Source: Variovorax sp. S12S4
GTDB taxonomy: Bacteria > Pseudomonadota > Gammaproteobacteria > Burkholderiales > Burkholderiaceae_C
Reading direction: 5' to 3'
Assembly (NCBI RefSeq): GCF_023195515.1
Contig: NZ_JALPKR020000002.1
Coordinates: 3,697,001-3,761,000 of the forward strand
DNA: 64,000 bases
The notes beneath the pieces were generated by a model. That model had not been told where the DNA came from. It made no database searches and worked only from the letters and a program-made list of their open reading frames with translations. The translations under genes and the position numbers were made by a program. Positions 8,252-16,709 of this stretch are shown one piece after another (the stretch's first letter is position 1; each line of letters begins with the position of its first letter).

Positions 8252-8968
8252 GTGAAGGCGCAGTTGCGCCTGCGCGAAATGATTTTGGCCGGCGAACTGC
8301 CGGGCGGCGCGCGCATTGCCGAAGTCGCCATCTCCGAGCAGCTCGGCGTCTCGCGCACGCCGGTGCGCAGCGCGCTCATGCGGCTGGAGCAAGAGGGCCT
8401 GCTCGAGGCGCTGCCCAACGGCGGCTATGCGGTGCGTACGTTTTCCGAGCGCGACGTGGCCGATGCCATCGAACTGCGCGGCACGCTCGAAGGCCTGGTG
8501 GCGCGGCTCGCGGCCGAGCGCGGCGCGGCGCCCGTGGTGCTGCGCGAGGCGCGCGCCTGCCTGGCACGCATCGACGAACTGCTGCGCGAACCCGCGCTCG
8601 ACGATGCGGCTTTTTCGCGCTACGTCACGCACAACGAAAAGTTTCACGCGCTGCTGTGCGAAATGGCGGCCAGCCCGGTCATTGCGCAGCAGCTCGACCG
8701 CGTGATCAACCTGCCGTTCGCTTCGCCCTCGGGCTTTGTCGTCGTGCAGGCCAATTCGCCCGCCGCGCGCGACATGCTCGTCATTGCGCAAGACCAGCAC
8801 CTGCAGGTGCTCGACGCCATCGAGGCCGGCGAGGGTTCGCGCGCCGAGGCGCTGATGCGCGAGCACAGCCGCATTGCGCGCCGCAACCTGCGCGAGGCGC
8901 TGCACGGCACGCCCGGCGCCGAGCGGCGTGCGCTGCCCGGCGTGCAACTGATCCGCCGGCGCGGCTGA
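8252..8968 (+). CDS. vanR: GntR-family (FCD) regulator VanR, 5' end doubtful
   Basis: Transcriptional regulator with an N-terminal winged helix (about residues 5-65, including ISEQLGVSRTPVRSALMRLEQEGLL) and a C-terminal helical FCD ligand domain, 238 aa from the GTG at 8252. It lies between vanA and vanB, as a local repressor relieved by an aromatic ligand. The open frame extends upstream without a start to the vanA stop and encodes PIEAGDGGSSQ, which looks like real protein. An ATG at 8182 overlapping the vanA stop is in another frame, so a single-base error or mutation between 8182 and about 8220 probably hides the true start. Confidence 0.85.
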   Translation: MKAQLRLREMILAGELPGGARIAEVAISEQLGVSRTPVRSALMRLEQEGLLEALPNGGYAVRTFSERDVADAIELRGTLEGLVARLAAERGAAPVVLREARACLARIDELLREPALDDAAFSRYVTHNEKFHALLCEMAASPVIAQQLDRVINLPFASPSGFVVVQANSPAARDMLVIAQDQHLQVLDAIEAGEGSRAEALMREHSRIARRNLREALHGTPGAERRALPGVQLIRRRG

Positions 8969-9012
8969 GCGAGCGGCCTTTCTCTTCCTTTTTTGCTGTT
9001 GGTGTTCCCCCG

Positions 9013-9999
9013 ATGAAAAGCGATCTTCAATGGATGCAGGCGCAGGTCGTTGCGCTGCGCGACGTCACGCCCACGGTGCGTGAGTTCGAACTGCGGCCAG
9101 AGCCGGGCTTTGCCACCACCTACGAGCCCGGTTCGCACCTGCAGGTGCAGGTGATGACGACGCAGGGCAAGCTGCAGACACGCTCTTACTCGATGGTGGG
9201 CGAAGGCGACGGCCAGTGCTGGCGCATTGCCGTGAAGCGGCTCGACGACGGCCGCGGCGGCTCGCTCGCAATGTGGCGCCTGGCCGTGGGCGACCGGTTG
9301 CAGGTGAGCGCGCCGCAGAACCATTTTTTGCTCGACACCAGCGCACCGGGCTACCTGCTGGTGGCCGGCGGCATCGGCATTACGCCGCTGGTGCTGATGG
9401 CCGAGCGCCTGGGCGAGCATGCGCGGCGCACCGGCGTGCCCGTGAAGATGCTCTATGGCGCGCGCCATGCCGGAGAGTTCGCTTATCTCGATCGGTTGCG
9501 CCAAGCGTTGGGCGACGACATTGCGGCACATGAGGGCGCGGCACCCATCGACTTTGCAGCGGCCATCGCGGCGCTGCCGCAGGGCGGCCAGCTCTACACC
9601 TGCGGGCCGGTGCCCATGCTCGAAGCCGTCAAGCGCGCCTGGCAAGCCGCGGGCCGCGCCCCGGCAGACCTGCGCTTCGAAACCTTCGGCAGCAGCGGGC
9701 GGCTCGCAACGCAGGCTTTCACGGTACGCATTCCGCGGCACGACCTGGCGATTACCGTGCCGGCCGATTGCACCTTGCTCGAGGCACTGGACGCCGCCGG
9801 CGTGGAAACGCTGTGGGATTGCAAGCGCGGCGAGTGCGGCCTGTGCGCCATGGATGTGCTTGCCGTCGACGGAGAGGTCGACCACCGCGACGTGTTCCTG
9901 AGCGAACACGAGAAGCAGGCGACCACTCGCATCTGCGCCTGCGTGTCGCGTGCCGTGGGCACCCTCACGCTCGACTCTTCGTACCGGCCCGACAGCTGA
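9013..9999 (+). CDS. vanB: Vanillate O-demethylase reductase subunit
   Basis: Flavin/iron-sulfur reductase that passes electrons from NAD(P)H to VanA, 328 aa. In order: an FMN-binding beta-barrel with RSYS (57-60), a nucleotide domain with GGIGITP (119-125) and the TCGP element, then a C-terminal plant-type 2Fe-2S domain with C270-x4-C275-x2-C278-x29-C308. This is the phthalate dioxygenase reductase layout. It is 44 nt after vanR and in the same direction as vanA. The product needs VanA for activity, and both are present and intact. Confidence 0.93.
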   Translation: MKSDLQWMQAQVVALRDVTPTVREFELRPEPGFATTYEPGSHLQVQVMTTQGKLQTRSYSMVGEGDGQCWRIAVKRLDDGRGGSLAMWRLAVGDRLQVSAPQNHFLLDTSAPGYLLVAGGIGITPLVLMAERLGEHARRTGVPVKMLYGARHAGEFAYLDRLRQALGDDIAAHEGAAPIDFAAAIAALPQGGQLYTCGPVPMLEAVKRAWQAAGRAPADLRFETFGSSGRLATQAFTVRIPRHDLAITVPADCTLLEALDAAGVETLWDCKRGECGLCAMDVLAVDGEVDHRDVFLSEHEKQATTRICACVSRAVGTLTLDSSYRPDS

Positions 10000-10006
10000 A
10001 AACCCG

Positions 10007-10025
10007 CTGCGCGATCATCGCGCAG
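10007..10025 (+). terminator. Perfect hairpin after vanB (terminator or operator)
   Basis: CTGCGCGA-TCA-TCGCGCAG is a perfect 8-bp stem with a 3-nt loop, starting 8 nt after the vanB stop. The downstream stretch TTCATTTGTT is only weakly T-rich, so termination is uncertain. The sequence TCATCGCGCA recurs as a direct repeat just downstream (about 10034-10043), which could instead mark a protein-binding site ahead of the ABC importer operon. Confidence 0.4.
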
Positions 10026-10153
10026 TTCATTTGTTCATCGCGCAACAAAGCCCCGGCTCGGGCGCGGAGTAGGTGATTGCCTGCTCCGCCGCATGTTGCA
10101 AAGTGTTGAAAAATGGCCCCTGGTTCGCATTCCGTCTCTCCAAGGAAAACCTC

Positions 10154-11329
10154 ATGCAAAGACGCCAACTCATCCAGACCGCAGGCCTCACGGCGCTCGC
10201 GCTTTCCATGTCGCTTGCCAGCGCGCAAGACAGCAACAAGTTCAAGATCGGCCTCATCCTGCCCATGACGGGCCAGCAGGCCTCCACCGGCCGGCAGATC
10301 GAAGCAGCCGCCCGGCTGTACATGGCGCAGAACGGCGACACGGTTGCGGGCAAGAAGATCGAGCTGATCGTCAAGGACGACGTGGCCACGCCGGACGTGA
10401 CCAAGCGCCTGGCACAGGAACTCATCGTGAACGACAAGGTGAACGTGATCGCCGGCTTTGGCGTCACGCCGGCCGCGCTGGCCGCAGCGCCGCTGGCCAC
10501 CCAATCGAAGACGCCGCAGGTCGTGATGGCCGCGGCCACGTCGAGCATTACCGAAGCCTCGCCCTACATCGTGCGCAGCAGCTTCACGCTGCCGCAGGTG
10601 TCGGTGGCCATGGGCGACTGGGCACCCAAGAACGGCGTGAAGTCGGTCGTGACGCTGGTGGCCGACTACGGCCCGGGCAACGACGCAGAAAAGTTCTTTA
10701 CCGAGCGCTTCCAGCTCAACGGCGGCAAGGTGGTCGAGAAGCTGCGCGTGCCGCTGCGCAACCCCGACTTCGCGCCTTTCTTGCAGAAGGTGCGCGATCT
10801 CAAGCCCGATGCGCTGTTCGTCTTCGTGCCCTCGGGCGCAGGCGCGGCGGTGATGAAGCAGTTTCTCGAGCGCGGCATGGACAAGGCCGGCATCCGCATG
10901 ATTGCCACCGGCGACGTGACCGATGACGATCAGCTCAACGACATGGGCGATGGCGCGCTGGGCGTGGTCACCTCGCACCACTATTCGGCCGCGCATCCTT
11001 CGCCCACCAACAAGAAGTTTGTCGAGGCCTTCCAGAAGGCCAACCCGAAAATGCGCCCTAATTTCATGGCCGTGGGCGGCTATGACGGCATGCGTGTGAT
11101 CTACGAAGCGCTCAAGGCCACCAAGGGGCAGGGCGGGGGCGACGCACTGCTCGCAGCCATGAAGGGTCAGATCTTCGAGAGCCCGCGCGGTCCGGTCTAC
11201 ATCGATGCGCAGACGCGCGACATCGTGCAGGACGTGTATCTGCGCAAGGTCGAGAAGAAGGACGGGCAGCTCTATAACGTCGAGTTCGATGTGATCAAGG
11301 GTGTGAAGGATCCGGGCAAGGCGAAGTAA
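10154..11329 (+). CDS. Branched-chain-amino-acid-type ABC importer, periplasmic binding protein (LivK-like)
   Basis: Periplasmic solute-binding protein of the type 1 (Leu/Ile/Val) fold, 391 aa, with a signal peptide ending near SLASAQ (residue 25). The mature protein starts FKIGLILPMTGQQAS, the family signature in which the two lobes clamp the ligand. Start: ATG at 10154 with AAGGAA upstream; the longer open frame lacks a signal-like start. It heads the importer operon but is separated from the permease genes by a 315-nt gap holding a large inverted repeat. Close relatives bind aromatic acids as well as amino acids. The position after vanAB suggests an aromatic ligand, which is inference. Confidence 0.88.
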   Translation: MQRRQLIQTAGLTALALSMSLASAQDSNKFKIGLILPMTGQQASTGRQIEAAARLYMAQNGDTVAGKKIELIVKDDVATPDVTKRLAQELIVNDKVNVIAGFGVTPAALAAAPLATQSKTPQVVMAAATSSITEASPYIVRSSFTLPQVSVAMGDWAPKNGVKSVVTLVADYGPGNDAEKFFTERFQLNGGKVVEKLRVPLRNPDFAPFLQKVRDLKPDALFVFVPSGAGAAVMKQFLERGMDKAGIRMIATGDVTDDDQLNDMGDGALGVVTSHHYSAAHPSPTNKKFVEAFQKANPKMRPNFMAVGGYDGMRVIYEALKATKGQGGGDALLAAMKGQIFESPRGPVYIDAQTRDIVQDVYLRKVEKKDGQLYNVEFDVIKGVKDPGKAK

Positions 11330-11351
11330 TTGCCTTCAGGGCGCGCACCCG

Positions 11352-11573
11352 CCGACGGGGTACCTTGCTCCGCGAATGTCCCCGGGGCTGCGCCCCTCCT
11401 CCTTTATTTCGCTGCGCAAGGCACCCCATCGACGGGTGCGTGATTCAGAGCGGTTGTCGATCAGGAGTACACCCAGAGCGTGCCCAAGTGCACAGGGCAT
11501 CGGGTGCTCCGCGCAGCGAAATAAAGGAGGAGGCCGAAGGCCGGGGGACATTCGCGGAGGGGGAGTACCCGGT
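11352..11573. repeat. Long imperfect inverted repeat filling the gap between the binding protein and livH
   Basis: This 315-nt gap (11330-11644) has no gene. It holds two arms of about 75 nt (about 11355-11430 and 11500-11572) that are reverse complements with scattered mismatches. The shared core includes CCGCGAATGTCCCC and CTCCTCCTTTATTTCGCTGCGC. The loop is about 70 nt. It would form a very large hairpin in the mRNA. The form suggests a dispersed, possibly mobile, non-coding palindrome of the genome. It may set the binding protein to permease expression ratio by attenuation or RNA stability. Confidence 0.75.
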
Positions 11574-11644
11574 GGCCTTTGCACAAGCCCTGAACAACAG
11601 CGCCCAGAAAGCCAGCCGCGCAAAAACGTGGCGGAAAAAATGAC

Positions 11645-12517
11645 ATGTTGACCATTCTTTTCGACGGTATCGCCTACGGCATGCTGCTCTTCGTACTCGC
11701 AGTAGGCTTGGCCGTGACGCTCGGGTTGATGAACTTCATCAACCTGGCCCACGGTGCATTCGCCATGGCCGGCGGGTACCTCACCGTGTTTGCGATGCAG
11801 AAACTCGGCGTGCCGTTCCTGGCCTGCCTGCCGCTTGCGTTCATCGTCGTGGCCCTGGCGGGCGCATTGCTCGAGCGAACGCTCTACCGGCCCATGTACG
11901 GCAAGCCGCACCTCGACCAGGTGCTGTTCTCCATTGGCCTTGCCTTCATGGCCGTGGCGGCCATCGACTACTTCGTCGGCTCGTCGCAGCAGAACATCCA
12001 GTTGCCCGAATGGCTGCGCGGCCGTACAGAAATTGGTGATGGTGCGCTGCTGCTTGGCATGGGGCACTACCGGCTCTTCATCATTGCCGTGTGCGCCGTG
12101 CTCACGGTGGTGCTTCAGCTGATTCTTTCGAAGACCCGGTTCGGCAGTCGCCTGCGCGCCGCCGTGGATGACCCGCGCGTGGCTTCGGGGCTGGGCATCA
12201 ATGTCAATGTCGTGTTCCTGCTGACCTTTGCGGTCGGCTCGGGCCTTGCGGGGCTCGGCGGTGCACTCGGCGCGGAAATCCTCGGCCTCGATCCGACGTT
12301 TCCGCTCAAGTACATGATCTATTTCCTGATCGTGGTGTCGGTCGGCGGCACCTCGTCGATCACCGGGCCGCTCGCGGCTGCGCTGCTGCTCGGCATTGCC
12401 GACGTGGCGGGCAAGTATTTCATTCCCAAGATGGGCGCGTTCACCGTCTACCTGCTCATGATCCTGATATTGATGTGGCGGCCCCAGGGCTTGTTCACGC
12501 GCAAGGGAGGCCGCTGA
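11645..12517 (+). CDS. livH: Branched-chain-type ABC importer permease, LivH-like
   Basis: Inner-membrane permease, 290 aa, with about eight hydrophobic helices. The early sequence [19 protein letters not shown] is the LivH hallmark. It would pair with the next gene product to form the channel for the ligand delivered by the upstream binding protein. Its stop is immediately followed by the livM ATG (12517/12518), so the two are translationally linked. Confidence 0.9.
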   Translation: MLTILFDGIAYGMLLFVLAVGLAVTLGLMNFINLAHGAFAMAGGYLTVFAMQKLGVPFLACLPLAFIVVALAGALLERTLYRPMYGKPHLDQVLFSIGLAFMAVAAIDYFVGSSQQNIQLPEWLRGRTEIGDGALLLGMGHYRLFIIAVCAVLTVVLQLILSKTRFGSRLRAAVDDPRVASGLGINVNVVFLLTFAVGSGLAGLGGALGAEILGLDPTFPLKYMIYFLIVVSVGGTSSITGPLAAALLLGIADVAGKYFIPKMGAFTVYLLMILILMWRPQGLFTRKGGR

Positions 12518-13501
12518 ATGAACGAGCCTTCAACCTACCAGTCGGCCCTGTTGCACAAGGCGCGCTGGCGCCCGCTCGAATTCCTGGTGTGGGCCGTGGC
12601 GTTTGCGCTGCCGTTTCTCATGCCTTCGCATTCGCTGCTGGTCAACGAGATTGCCATCGTCGCGCTGTTCGCGATGTCGCTCGATTTGATCCTCGGCTAC
12701 ACGGGCATCGTGTCGCTCGGCCACGCGGCCTTCTTTGGCTTTGGCGCGTATACGGCGGCGCTGTTCGCCAAGCTCGTGATGCCGGACCCGACCGTGGGCT
12801 TGTTGGTGGCCACCGTGCTGTCGGCCATGCTCGGTCTCGTGGCCAGCGTCACCATTTTGCGGGGCAGCGACCTCACGCGGTTGATGGTCACGCTCGGCAC
12901 CGCGCTGCTGCTGCTCGAGCTTGCCAACAAGCTCGACTGGCTCACCGGCGGTGCCGACGGGCTGCAGGGCGTGGTGATGGGGCCGGTGCTCGGCCTGTTC
13001 GAGTTCGACCTGTACGGCCGCACGGCGGCCTGGTATTCGCTGGCCGTGATGCTGCTGCTCTTCCTTGTGATGCGCCGCATCGTGCATTCGCCCTTCGGCG
13101 CCACGCTGAAGGCGATTCGCGACAACCGCCTGCGTGCCATGGCCATCGGTATCCCGGTGGTGTCGCGGCTCGTGGTCATCTATACCGTGGCGGCCGGCAT
13201 CGCCGGTGCCGCGGGCGCGCTGCTGGCGCAGACCACGGGCTTTGCCTCGCTCGACGTGCTGGCTTTCGATCGCTCGGCCGACGTGCTGCTCATGCTGGTG
13301 ATCGGCGGCGTGGGCTGGCTCTATGGCGGTGTGGCGGGTGCCATCGTCTTCAAGCTGCTGCAGAACTGGCTCTCGGCCGTGACGCCGCAGTACTGGATGT
13401 TCTGGATCGGCCTGCTGCTGGTGCTGCTGGTGCTGGTGGGGCGCGACCGCGTGCTCAAGCCGTGGACGTGGCTGGGCAAGAGAAAAGGGAGCGGCGCATG
13501 A
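12518..13501 (+). CDS. livM: Branched-chain-type ABC importer permease, LivM-like
   Basis: Second inner-membrane permease of the importer, 327 aa. It carries the LivM signature DLILGYTGIVSLGHAAFFGFGAYTAA and the cytoplasmic EAA-like loop around FGATLKAIRDNRLRAMAIG that contacts the ATPase. Start directly abuts livH; the stop overlaps the livG start as ATGA (13498-13501). All four core importer genes are coupled by overlaps. Confidence 0.9.
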   Translation: MNEPSTYQSALLHKARWRPLEFLVWAVAFALPFLMPSHSLLVNEIAIVALFAMSLDLILGYTGIVSLGHAAFFGFGAYTAALFAKLVMPDPTVGLLVATVLSAMLGLVASVTILRGSDLTRLMVTLGTALLLLELANKLDWLTGGADGLQGVVMGPVLGLFEFDLYGRTAAWYSLAVMLLLFLVMRRIVHSPFGATLKAIRDNRLRAMAIGIPVVSRLVVIYTVAAGIAGAAGALLAQTTGFASLDVLAFDRSADVLLMLVIGGVGWLYGGVAGAIVFKLLQNWLSAVTPQYWMFWIGLLLVLLVLVGRDRVLKPWTWLGKRKGSGA

Positions 13502-14259
13502 CCGACACCGTGCTTTCGATGCAGGGGCTCGTGATGCGCTTCGGCGGCATCACGGCCACCAACAATGTCACCATGGAGCTCAAGCGCGGTGCGCGCCATG
13601 CGCTGATCGGCCCCAACGGTGCCGGCAAGACCACGCTCATCAACCTGCTGACCGGCGTGCTCGTGCCGACCGAGGGCCGCATCTCGCTGCTCGGCGAAGA
13701 CATCACCACGCTGGCGCCGCACAAGCGCGTGGCGCGCGGGCTGGTGCGCACCTTCCAGATCAACCAGCTGTTCGATTCGATGACGCCGCTCGAAACGCTG
13801 GCGCTCGTCGTGTCGCAGCAACAAGGCATCTCGTCGCAATGGTGGCGCCCGCTGGGCTCCACCAAGGCCGTGACCGAACGTGCTGCGCAACTGCTGGAGC
13901 AGTTTCACCTCGGCGACGTGGCCCGGCAGCAGACGAGATTCATGGCCTACGGCAAGCGCCGCCTGCTCGAGATTGCGATTGCGCTGGCCTGCGAACCGCG
14001 CGTGCTGCTGCTCGACGAGCCCGTGGCTGGCGTGCCTGCCGGCGAGCGCGAAGAGTTGCTTGAAACCGTCGCCGCATTGCCGGCCGATGTGTCGGTGCTG
14101 CTGATCGAGCACGACATGGACCTGGTGTTCAGCTTTGCCGACCGCATGACCGTGCTGGTCAACGGTACGTTGCTGACCGAGGGCGACCCCGAAACCATTG
14201 CCAACGATCCGAAGGTGAAAGAGGTCTATCTGGGCCACGGGGAGCACGCCCATGTCTGA
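13498..14259 (+). CDS. livG: Branched-chain-type ABC importer ATPase, LivG-like
   Basis: ATP-binding subunit, 253 aa. Walker A is GPNGAGKT (about 39-46). The signature region reads FMAYGKRRLLEIA, a divergent LivG-type signature in place of LSGGQ, followed by Walker B VLLLDEPVAGV and the switch His in LLIEHDM. The start ATG overlaps the livM stop and the stop overlaps the livF start at 14252. It energises import through LivH and LivM. Confidence 0.92.
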   Translation: MTDTVLSMQGLVMRFGGITATNNVTMELKRGARHALIGPNGAGKTTLINLLTGVLVPTEGRISLLGEDITTLAPHKRVARGLVRTFQINQLFDSMTPLETLALVVSQQQGISSQWWRPLGSTKAVTERAAQLLEQFHLGDVARQQTRFMAYGKRRLLEIAIALACEPRVLLLDEPVAGVPAGEREELLETVAALPADVSVLLIEHDMDLVFSFADRMTVLVNGTLLTEGDPETIANDPKVKEVYLGHGEHAHV

Positions 14260-14955
14260 GTTGCTGCGCATCGAGAACCTGAGCGCCGGCTACGGCGAGG
14301 CCGTGGTGCTGCACGGCGTGGCCTTTCACTGGGCGAAGGCCAGACCATGGCGCTGTTGGGGCGCAACGGCACGGGCAAGACCACGCTGATCAACACGCTG
14401 GCAGGGGCCACCCGGCAACATGGCGGAACCATCACGCTCGGCGGGCAAGCCCTGCACAAGCTCGCACCGCACCAGCGCGCGGCAGCCGGCATCGGCTGGG
14501 TGCCGCAAGAGCGCAACATCTTCAAGTCGCTCACGGTGCATGAAAACCTCACCGCGGTGGAGCGCCCCGGAAAGTGGAACCCGCAGCGCGTCTACGAGAT
14601 GTTCCCGCGCCTGGCCGAGCGCAAGACCAACCTGGGCACGCAGCTTTCGGGCGGCGAGCAGCAGATGCTCGCCGTAGGTCGCGCGCTGGTGCTCAACCCC
14701 CGGCTGCTGCTGCTCGACGAGCCGCTCGAAGGCCTCGCGCCGATCATCGTGGAAGAGCTGTTGCGCGCCATCCGCCGCATCACGCAGGACGAGGGGCTGG
14801 CGGCCATCATCGTGGAACAGCACCCGCAGGCGATCCTCGCGATTTCCGACCACGCGGTGGTGCTCGACCACGGCACCATCGTGCACACCGACAGCGCGGC
14901 GGCATTGCGCAGCCAGCCGCAGGTGCTTGAAAGATTGCTGGGCGTGGCCCGGTAA
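14252..14955 (+). pseudogene. livF: LivF-like ABC ATPase interrupted by a one-base frameshift
   Basis: The second ATPase of the importer. The first part, from ATG 14252, reads MSELLRIENLSAGYGEAVVLHGVAFH as expected. The frame then breaks at CACTGGGCG (about 14328-14334). Inserting one C gives HLGEGQTMALLGRNGTGKTT, and the rest runs intact to 14955 with Walker A GRNGTGKT, signature LSGGEQQ and Walker B LLLLDEPLEGLAP. As written, an internal ATG at 14347 would give a 202-aa protein lacking the first strands. A neighbourhood of intact, overlapping genes makes a sequencing error or very recent mutation likely. Confidence 0.85.
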
Positions 14956-14987
14956 CTGTCCCGGCAAACAAGAAGGAGACACACAGC

Positions 14988-16688
14988 ATGGCGATCCCGA
15001 AGACAGTGTTTTGCGGGGGCGCCATGCTGGCGTCCGCCGTATTGCTGGCTGCTTGCAGCACCACCACAGGGCCGCGGAACCTCACGCTGGGTGCCAATGC
15101 GGCGGTGTCTTGCGCAGCGCTTGTTGCGCCGGTGGCACCCGCGGCCATCGGCCTGCCGAGCGGCGCGGCAACAATCGACTCGGCCACGCTTGTTCCGGCC
15201 GCCGCACTGGCCGTGGCTGAGCGCGCGGGCACCCCCGCGGCGCGCATCACGCCGCCTACGCCCGCGCACTGCAAGGTGCTCGGCCGCATTGCGCCGCTCG
15301 ATGCGGCGGCGCCGCCCATCCTGTTCCAGGTCAACCTGCCGCTTGCGTGGAACGGGCGCAGCGTGCAGTACGGCGGCGGCGGTTTCAACGGCGTGCTGAT
15401 CACCGGCCTTGCGCTGGTGCCGGGCGCGCGCTTCGAGCAGCCCACGCCGCTCGCGCAAGGCTATGTGACCTACGGCACCGATTCCGGCCATCAGAACGTG
15501 CAGGGCCAGCCGCCGCAGGCCTTTGCGCTCAACGACGAGGCGCTGGTGAATTTTGCGCACGCCTCGTACAAGAAGGTGCGCGACGTGGCGGTGGCGCTGA
15601 TGCAGCGCGCCTACGGGCAGGCGCCGCAGAAGCTGTACTTCGTGGGCAGCTCCGAAGGCGGCCGCGAAGGGCTCACCATGGCGCAGCGCTACCCGCAGGA
15701 TTTCGACGGCATCTTCAGCCGCGTGCCGGTCATCAACTGGACAGGACTGCAACACGCCGGCACGCGCAACGGCATCGCCACCATGGGCGAAGGATGGCTG
15801 CGGCCCGCGCAGGTGCAACTGGTGCACAACGCTGTGCTCGCGTCATGCGACACAACGGACGGTGTGGCGGACGGCATCGTGTCGAACCCGATGGCCTGCC
15901 TGCAGCGCTTCGATCCCGCGAGCCTGCGCTGCGCCGCCGGCACCAGCGGCGACAACTGCCTGAACGATGCACAGGTGCAGGCGGTGCGCACGCTGCGCTC
16001 GCCATGGCGCTCACCCGTGCCGCTGGCGAATGGAGTGACCGAGTACCCGGGCTGGGGCATCGGGGGCGAAGGCACGCCGGCCTTTGCAGCCACGGGCGGC
16101 TGGAACGCGTGGTGGACTGGCACTGCCGCGCCCACGGTGCCGCCGCAACAGAGCAACGGCATTGCATGGTTCTACGGCAGCGGGGCGCTGCAGTATTTCT
16201 ATGCGCGCAATCCGTCGCTCGACGTGCGCAACTACCGCGCGGAAGACTTCGCTGCGCGCATTGCCACGGTGTCGCAGCTGATGGATTCGACCAATCCCGA
16301 TCTCGGCGCGTTCCAGGCTCGCGGCGGCAAGCTGCTGATGCTCGAGCACATGGCCGACTACGCCCAGAGCCCGTTCGCGGGCATTCGCTATTACGAATCG
16401 GTGGTGGCGCGCATGGGGCGCGACAACGTCGACCGCTTCATGCGCCTTTACACCGCGCCGGGCGTGGACCACGTGGGCGCCGGCGCGCCCGCCAATGTCG
16501 ACATGCTCGGCGCGCTGGCCGACTGGGTCGAACGCGGCCGTGCGCCGGCCGGCCTGCAGTTGGCCGAGCAGGAAGTGCAGCCGCCGTTCAGGGTCGTGCG
16601 TGCGCGCCCGCTGTGCGAATGGCCGCTGTGGCCGCGCTACACGGGTGGCGACGCATCGCAGGCGGGCAGCTTTCAGTGCAGCAGGTAA
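14988..16688 (+). CDS. Tannase/feruloyl esterase family lipoprotein
   Basis: Secreted alpha/beta-hydrolase esterase that cleaves hydroxycinnamate or gallate esters in the tannase family, 566 aa. It has a lipoprotein signal peptide with lipobox LLAAC (Cys about 23), so it is probably anchored in the envelope. The nucleophile motif is GSSEGG, with the family's many cysteines. A His near the C-terminus in APGVDHVGAG fits the catalytic histidine. The start is the ATG at 14988 with AAGGAGA upstream. It follows the importer operon by 32 nt on the same strand, which suggests that it feeds ester-released aromatic acids to the importer and VanAB. True substrate unknown. Confidence 0.85.
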   Translation: MAIPKTVFCGGAMLASAVLLAACSTTTGPRNLTLGANAAVSCAALVAPVAPAAIGLPSGAATIDSATLVPAAALAVAERAGTPAARITPPTPAHCKVLGRIAPLDAAAPPILFQVNLPLAWNGRSVQYGGGGFNGVLITGLALVPGARFEQPTPLAQGYVTYGTDSGHQNVQGQPPQAFALNDEALVNFAHASYKKVRDVAVALMQRAYGQAPQKLYFVGSSEGGREGLTMAQRYPQDFDGIFSRVPVINWTGLQHAGTRNGIATMGEGWLRPAQVQLVHNAVLASCDTTDGVADGIVSNPMACLQRFDPASLRCAAGTSGDNCLNDAQVQAVRTLRSPWRSPVPLANGVTEYPGWGIGGEGTPAFAATGGWNAWWTGTAAPTVPPQQSNGIAWFYGSGALQYFYARNPSLDVRNYRAEDFAARIATVSQLMDSTNPDLGAFQARGGKLLMLEHMADYAQSPFAGIRYYESVVARMGRDNVDRFMRLYTAPGVDHVGAGAPANVDMLGALADWVERGRAPAGLQLAEQEVQPPFRVVRARPLCEWPLWPRYTGGDASQAGSFQCSR

Positions 16689-16709
16689 CAGCGCGAAGGC
16701 TGTGATGGC

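Noticed and set aside
11336..12067. 243-codon minus-strand frame over the inverted repeat and livH
   Set aside because: It translates the repeat element and the antisense of livH; no start signal or family match is evident.
14347..14955. LivF starting at the internal ATG as the natural gene
   Set aside because: That start omits the conserved N-terminal strands, which are encoded immediately upstream in another frame after an ATG overlapping the livG stop; a frame break explains the data better.
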